DNA from: an archaeon
Lineage (GTDB): Archaea; Aenigmatarchaeota; Aenigmatarchaeia; GW2011-AR5; GCA-2688965
Assembly: GCA_002688965.1 (NCBI GenBank)
Contig: NZEE01000077.1
Coordinates: forward strand, 1-8,117
Reading direction: 5' to 3'
Length of the DNA: 8,117 bases
Shown here: one piece after another, positions 7,501-8,117 of the stretch
Layout: the number at the start of each line of letters is the position of its first letter
How positions within the stretch are numbered: the first letter of the stretch is position 1
Notes under the pieces: generated by a model
Databases searched by the model: none
Told to the model about the DNA's origin: nothing
The model's input: the letters and a program-made list of their open reading frames with translations, nothing else
Program-made: the position numbers and the translations under genes

Positions 7501-7973
7501 GTATATCAGTCAAACCAGAATATAAAAAGAAACTTGATCTTGGTTGGGCATCTGTAACATGTGGTTGTAATATATCTATTGAGTCATGGGGTATTGGTGA
7601 TGAATTTGTTATACTTACTTCTGGTAAAAGGTGGATGTTAGCACCACATCCAGTAAAACCGGAGTTTTTAAAGTATGCAGCAAATACATTCGCACATATA
7701 GATGCAAAAATCACTACGCGGAAATTAGCAGGTGAAGCTGCTGGTGGTTTAACTGAAAGAACAGATGATATTCCACCAGGCCCAACCGCGGAGACTATGG
7801 GATATAATCTTAAACCTAATCTCAAAAAGAATTTTGCTCTATATGGTTTTGCAGATTATAAGGCAGCTGGTAATTGTGCTGGTAGGGGAATCGGTTGTCC
7901 ACCAGACTGGAGACAATGGGATCATAACAATAGATGGTATCCACCAACTGAAGATTACGAAACTAAAAAATAG
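4506..7973 (+). CDS. Very large baseplate hub-like protein (gpD / gp27-type) with C-terminal extension
   Basis: A 1155-residue predicted hub subunit, the ring linking tail tube to spike. Residues 64-76 (LSSRTPFARMWTS) and 212-250 (V-N-F-I-V-H-N-F then FLKPGAQLFVDFGWD) look like the first hub domain, continuing at 281-317. Residues 390-480 (FINFGWFEDKFL, F-V-T-Y-N-P-K) and 546-605 (IPLRELFISVDMIKAS) resemble, from memory, conserved stretches of hub-like proteins in marine myoviruses. Residues 833-893 carry the clearest signature: LKIYGISSLVPGDLIRINYL, then F-F-Q-I-T-K-V-E-H and T-T-V-M-R-L, as in the closing barrel of phage late-control D/VgrG-type hubs. Residues 905-1155 form an unrecognised extension holding five of six cysteines (952, 1019, 1021, 1124, 1131). 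It is far longer than P2 gpD or T4 gp27 (both about 390). The ATG has only a weak, distant AGGA, so coupling to the LysM gene six bases upstream is likely. A fused spike or effector domain is possible but unproven. Confidence 0.7.
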   Translation: MANGIKNRIFGSDVPNRIKRKIESRQLLAAKDRDPNEEIEKSTYGKEKYTHGELNQLNFDGLADLSSRTPFARMWTSLSIAEEENLGELTEDELKAWNKPSNLKEYPDHFIVEHADGKIDLRKWNPFSTYKKVYQIGNHVLNTLERNPNDPVSMGVSERVGSKNLEISAEVMRAVLPYEQELDSNQWSKPPAGITGITSETDGPLGAVKKTTVNFIVHNFADFESIYLRYFLKPGAQLFVDFGWDTGYLYNPEKLLEENDFEDALYGENGYVTKSDGDMDTLFGHVINYDAKIREDGGFDCSVEIVSKNASLISSGFDEKLKERIGNGLDVEILGMAVSGVLGDPHLYEKATQWGQDATTQAELRAVLQVAAGKMFGGTTVKLPGKSGGSESANAMARLALEHGVFFAGTFEENMKLFINFGWFEDKFLNKEFGFSDTQEALTNSTPDDVKNDEGTLKAKFNSRNSFVTYNPKLATAMGQSDFRDKSSFLYPATWGGPVGDKDGMTYNIKIGMIPDRQEDMTGAETLGMTLEEYGETLDKVSDRIPLRELFISVDMIKASLDISSTSSEFFVKLGERIKESSGGIIDIGLTSNNYGQNTLSFIDKNMLIDDSIRKASDNDDYLSKLLTFKPYTRNTITKEYDLSFTMPQGGLGNMLAVQSSPSLGAKQSFNDMLDGFVKQELLDRQSLDDNKKIFAKYIPSIGDEAARRLLLNSGSPNTFNFSKDKILFGKNAEGRNKDNLSKLTFKGIDGIGEGDFEGFEKVVRINLREAARPGSQLGHLVDPPVKKKEAVAEDSQKSEREIAQSKGHSLVTSPYDWWLRGAVDTHTTSTVPLIKIEASLKIYGISSLVPGDLIRINYLPKNYFKNSFFQITKVEHSVGTSWDTSLTTVMRLAPRKIKGADTTFRVGKSYLRNTLKLEEIDEFIHTFGNLKPLEIPTDVTPAGMIDNIFVCEVIAENSEKKGFYLPTLWSTETEDSFKKAIGKEGSEWEGKVWGGGKSISVKPEYKKKLDLGWASVTCGCNISIESWGIGDEFVILTSGKRWMLAPHPVKPEFLKYAANTFAHIDAKITTRKLAGEAAGGLTERTDDIPPGPTAETMGYNLKPNLKKNFALYGFADYKAAGNCAGRGIGCPPDWRQWDHNNRWYPPTEDYETKK

Positions 7974-8008
7974 TTGTTTTATATACTAAAAAGGTTGTAT
8001 ATTAACAT

Positions 8009-8117
8009 ATGAGTTATATTGTAATTCCCATATTCTCTGACCCATTCTTACATCCATTACATAAGGATAATGGATTATCCATGCTTTATGTCAAGGGTTC
8101 TGATGGTGATAATCAGA
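8009..8117 (+). CDS. Start of an unrecognised gene (3' end cut by window edge)
   Basis: The reading frame starts at an ATG 35 bases after the hub stop codon and stays open to the window end, giving 36 residues: M-S-Y-I-V-I-P-I-F-S-D-P-F-L-H-P-L-H-K-D-N-G, then S-M-L-Y-V-K-G-S-D-G-D-N-Q. An in-frame TAA at 8003-8005 makes this the earliest possible start. The nearest purine-rich site, AAGG at 7991-7994, is about 14 bases away, which is far, so initiation looks weak. A competing frame from the ATG at 8070 has an AAGG only three bases upstream and a less protein-like translation. Position after the hub would suit another tail or baseplate protein, but the fragment is too short to assign. No membrane segment or signal peptide is evident. 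Confidence 0.55.
   Translation, partial: MSYIVIPIFSDPFLHPLHKDNGLSMLYVKGSDGDNQ

Noticed and set aside
7397..7825. A 142-codon minus-strand open frame opposite the hub C-terminal extension
   Set aside because: It lies entirely antisense to the hub frame. The translation is Pro/Ser-rich with no recognisable domain. All credible genes are on the + strand.
7765..7989. A 74-codon + strand open frame overlapping the end of the hub gene
   Set aside because: It runs in another frame inside a well-supported coding region, its translation is rich in Ile/Leu/Arg as expected of a frame shadow, and no good ribosome site precedes it.
7981..8002. Inverted repeat ATATAC / GTATAT with a ten-base loop after the hub gene, possible terminator
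   Set aside because: The stem is only six pairs, nearly all A-T, and no T-run follows. It would be a very unstable hairpin and is common by chance in such DNA.

Overview
The window looks like part of the tail and baseplate module of a tailed, probably contractile-tailed (myovirus-type) bacteriophage genome. The DNA is AT-rich. All supported genes are on the + strand and almost abut (gaps of 10, 0, 6 and 35 bases). Their products read as virion structural proteins: the C-terminal part of a tape-measure protein, a large tube-initiator-like protein, a small LysM protein and a very large baseplate hub. Sequence style (strong AT bias, Asn/Asp/Lys/Gly-rich proteins, segments like those I recall from marine T4-like and other large aquatic phages) suggests an aquatic phage. 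The host cannot be told from this window.

Layout: bases 2-1522 hold the 3' part of the tape-measure gene, which is open to the left edge. Bases 1533-4196 encode an 887-residue protein that starts at TTG. It has three 55-residue tandem repeats near its N-terminus, a long Asn/Ser/Thr/Gly-rich middle, and a C-terminal domain resembling tail-tube/baseplate junction proteins. Bases 4197-4499 encode a 100-residue basic LysM protein. Bases 4506-7973 encode a 1155-residue hub-like protein with two recognisable hub segments separated by a long insertion, plus a roughly 250-residue C-terminal extension containing most of its cysteines. Bases 8009-8117 begin another gene that is cut by the right edge and not recognised. 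No RNA gene, CRISPR array, insertion sequence, integrase, convincing promoter or terminator was seen, and no gene-free stretch exceeds 35 bases.

How it fits together: the order tape measure, tube initiator, small LysM protein, hub matches the P2 order T-U-X-D and the general plan of contractile injection machines. In that plan the hub caps the tube at the baseplate, the tube initiator sits on the hub, the LysM protein clamps around them, and the tape measure fills the tube lumen. The close spacing suggests co-transcription as late structural genes, with translational coupling at least between the second and third genes.

The module is of a known general type. The less ordinary parts are the repeat-bearing N-terminal extension of the second gene and the cysteine-bearing C-terminal extension of the hub. 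I found no evidence for a non-structural or defence system.
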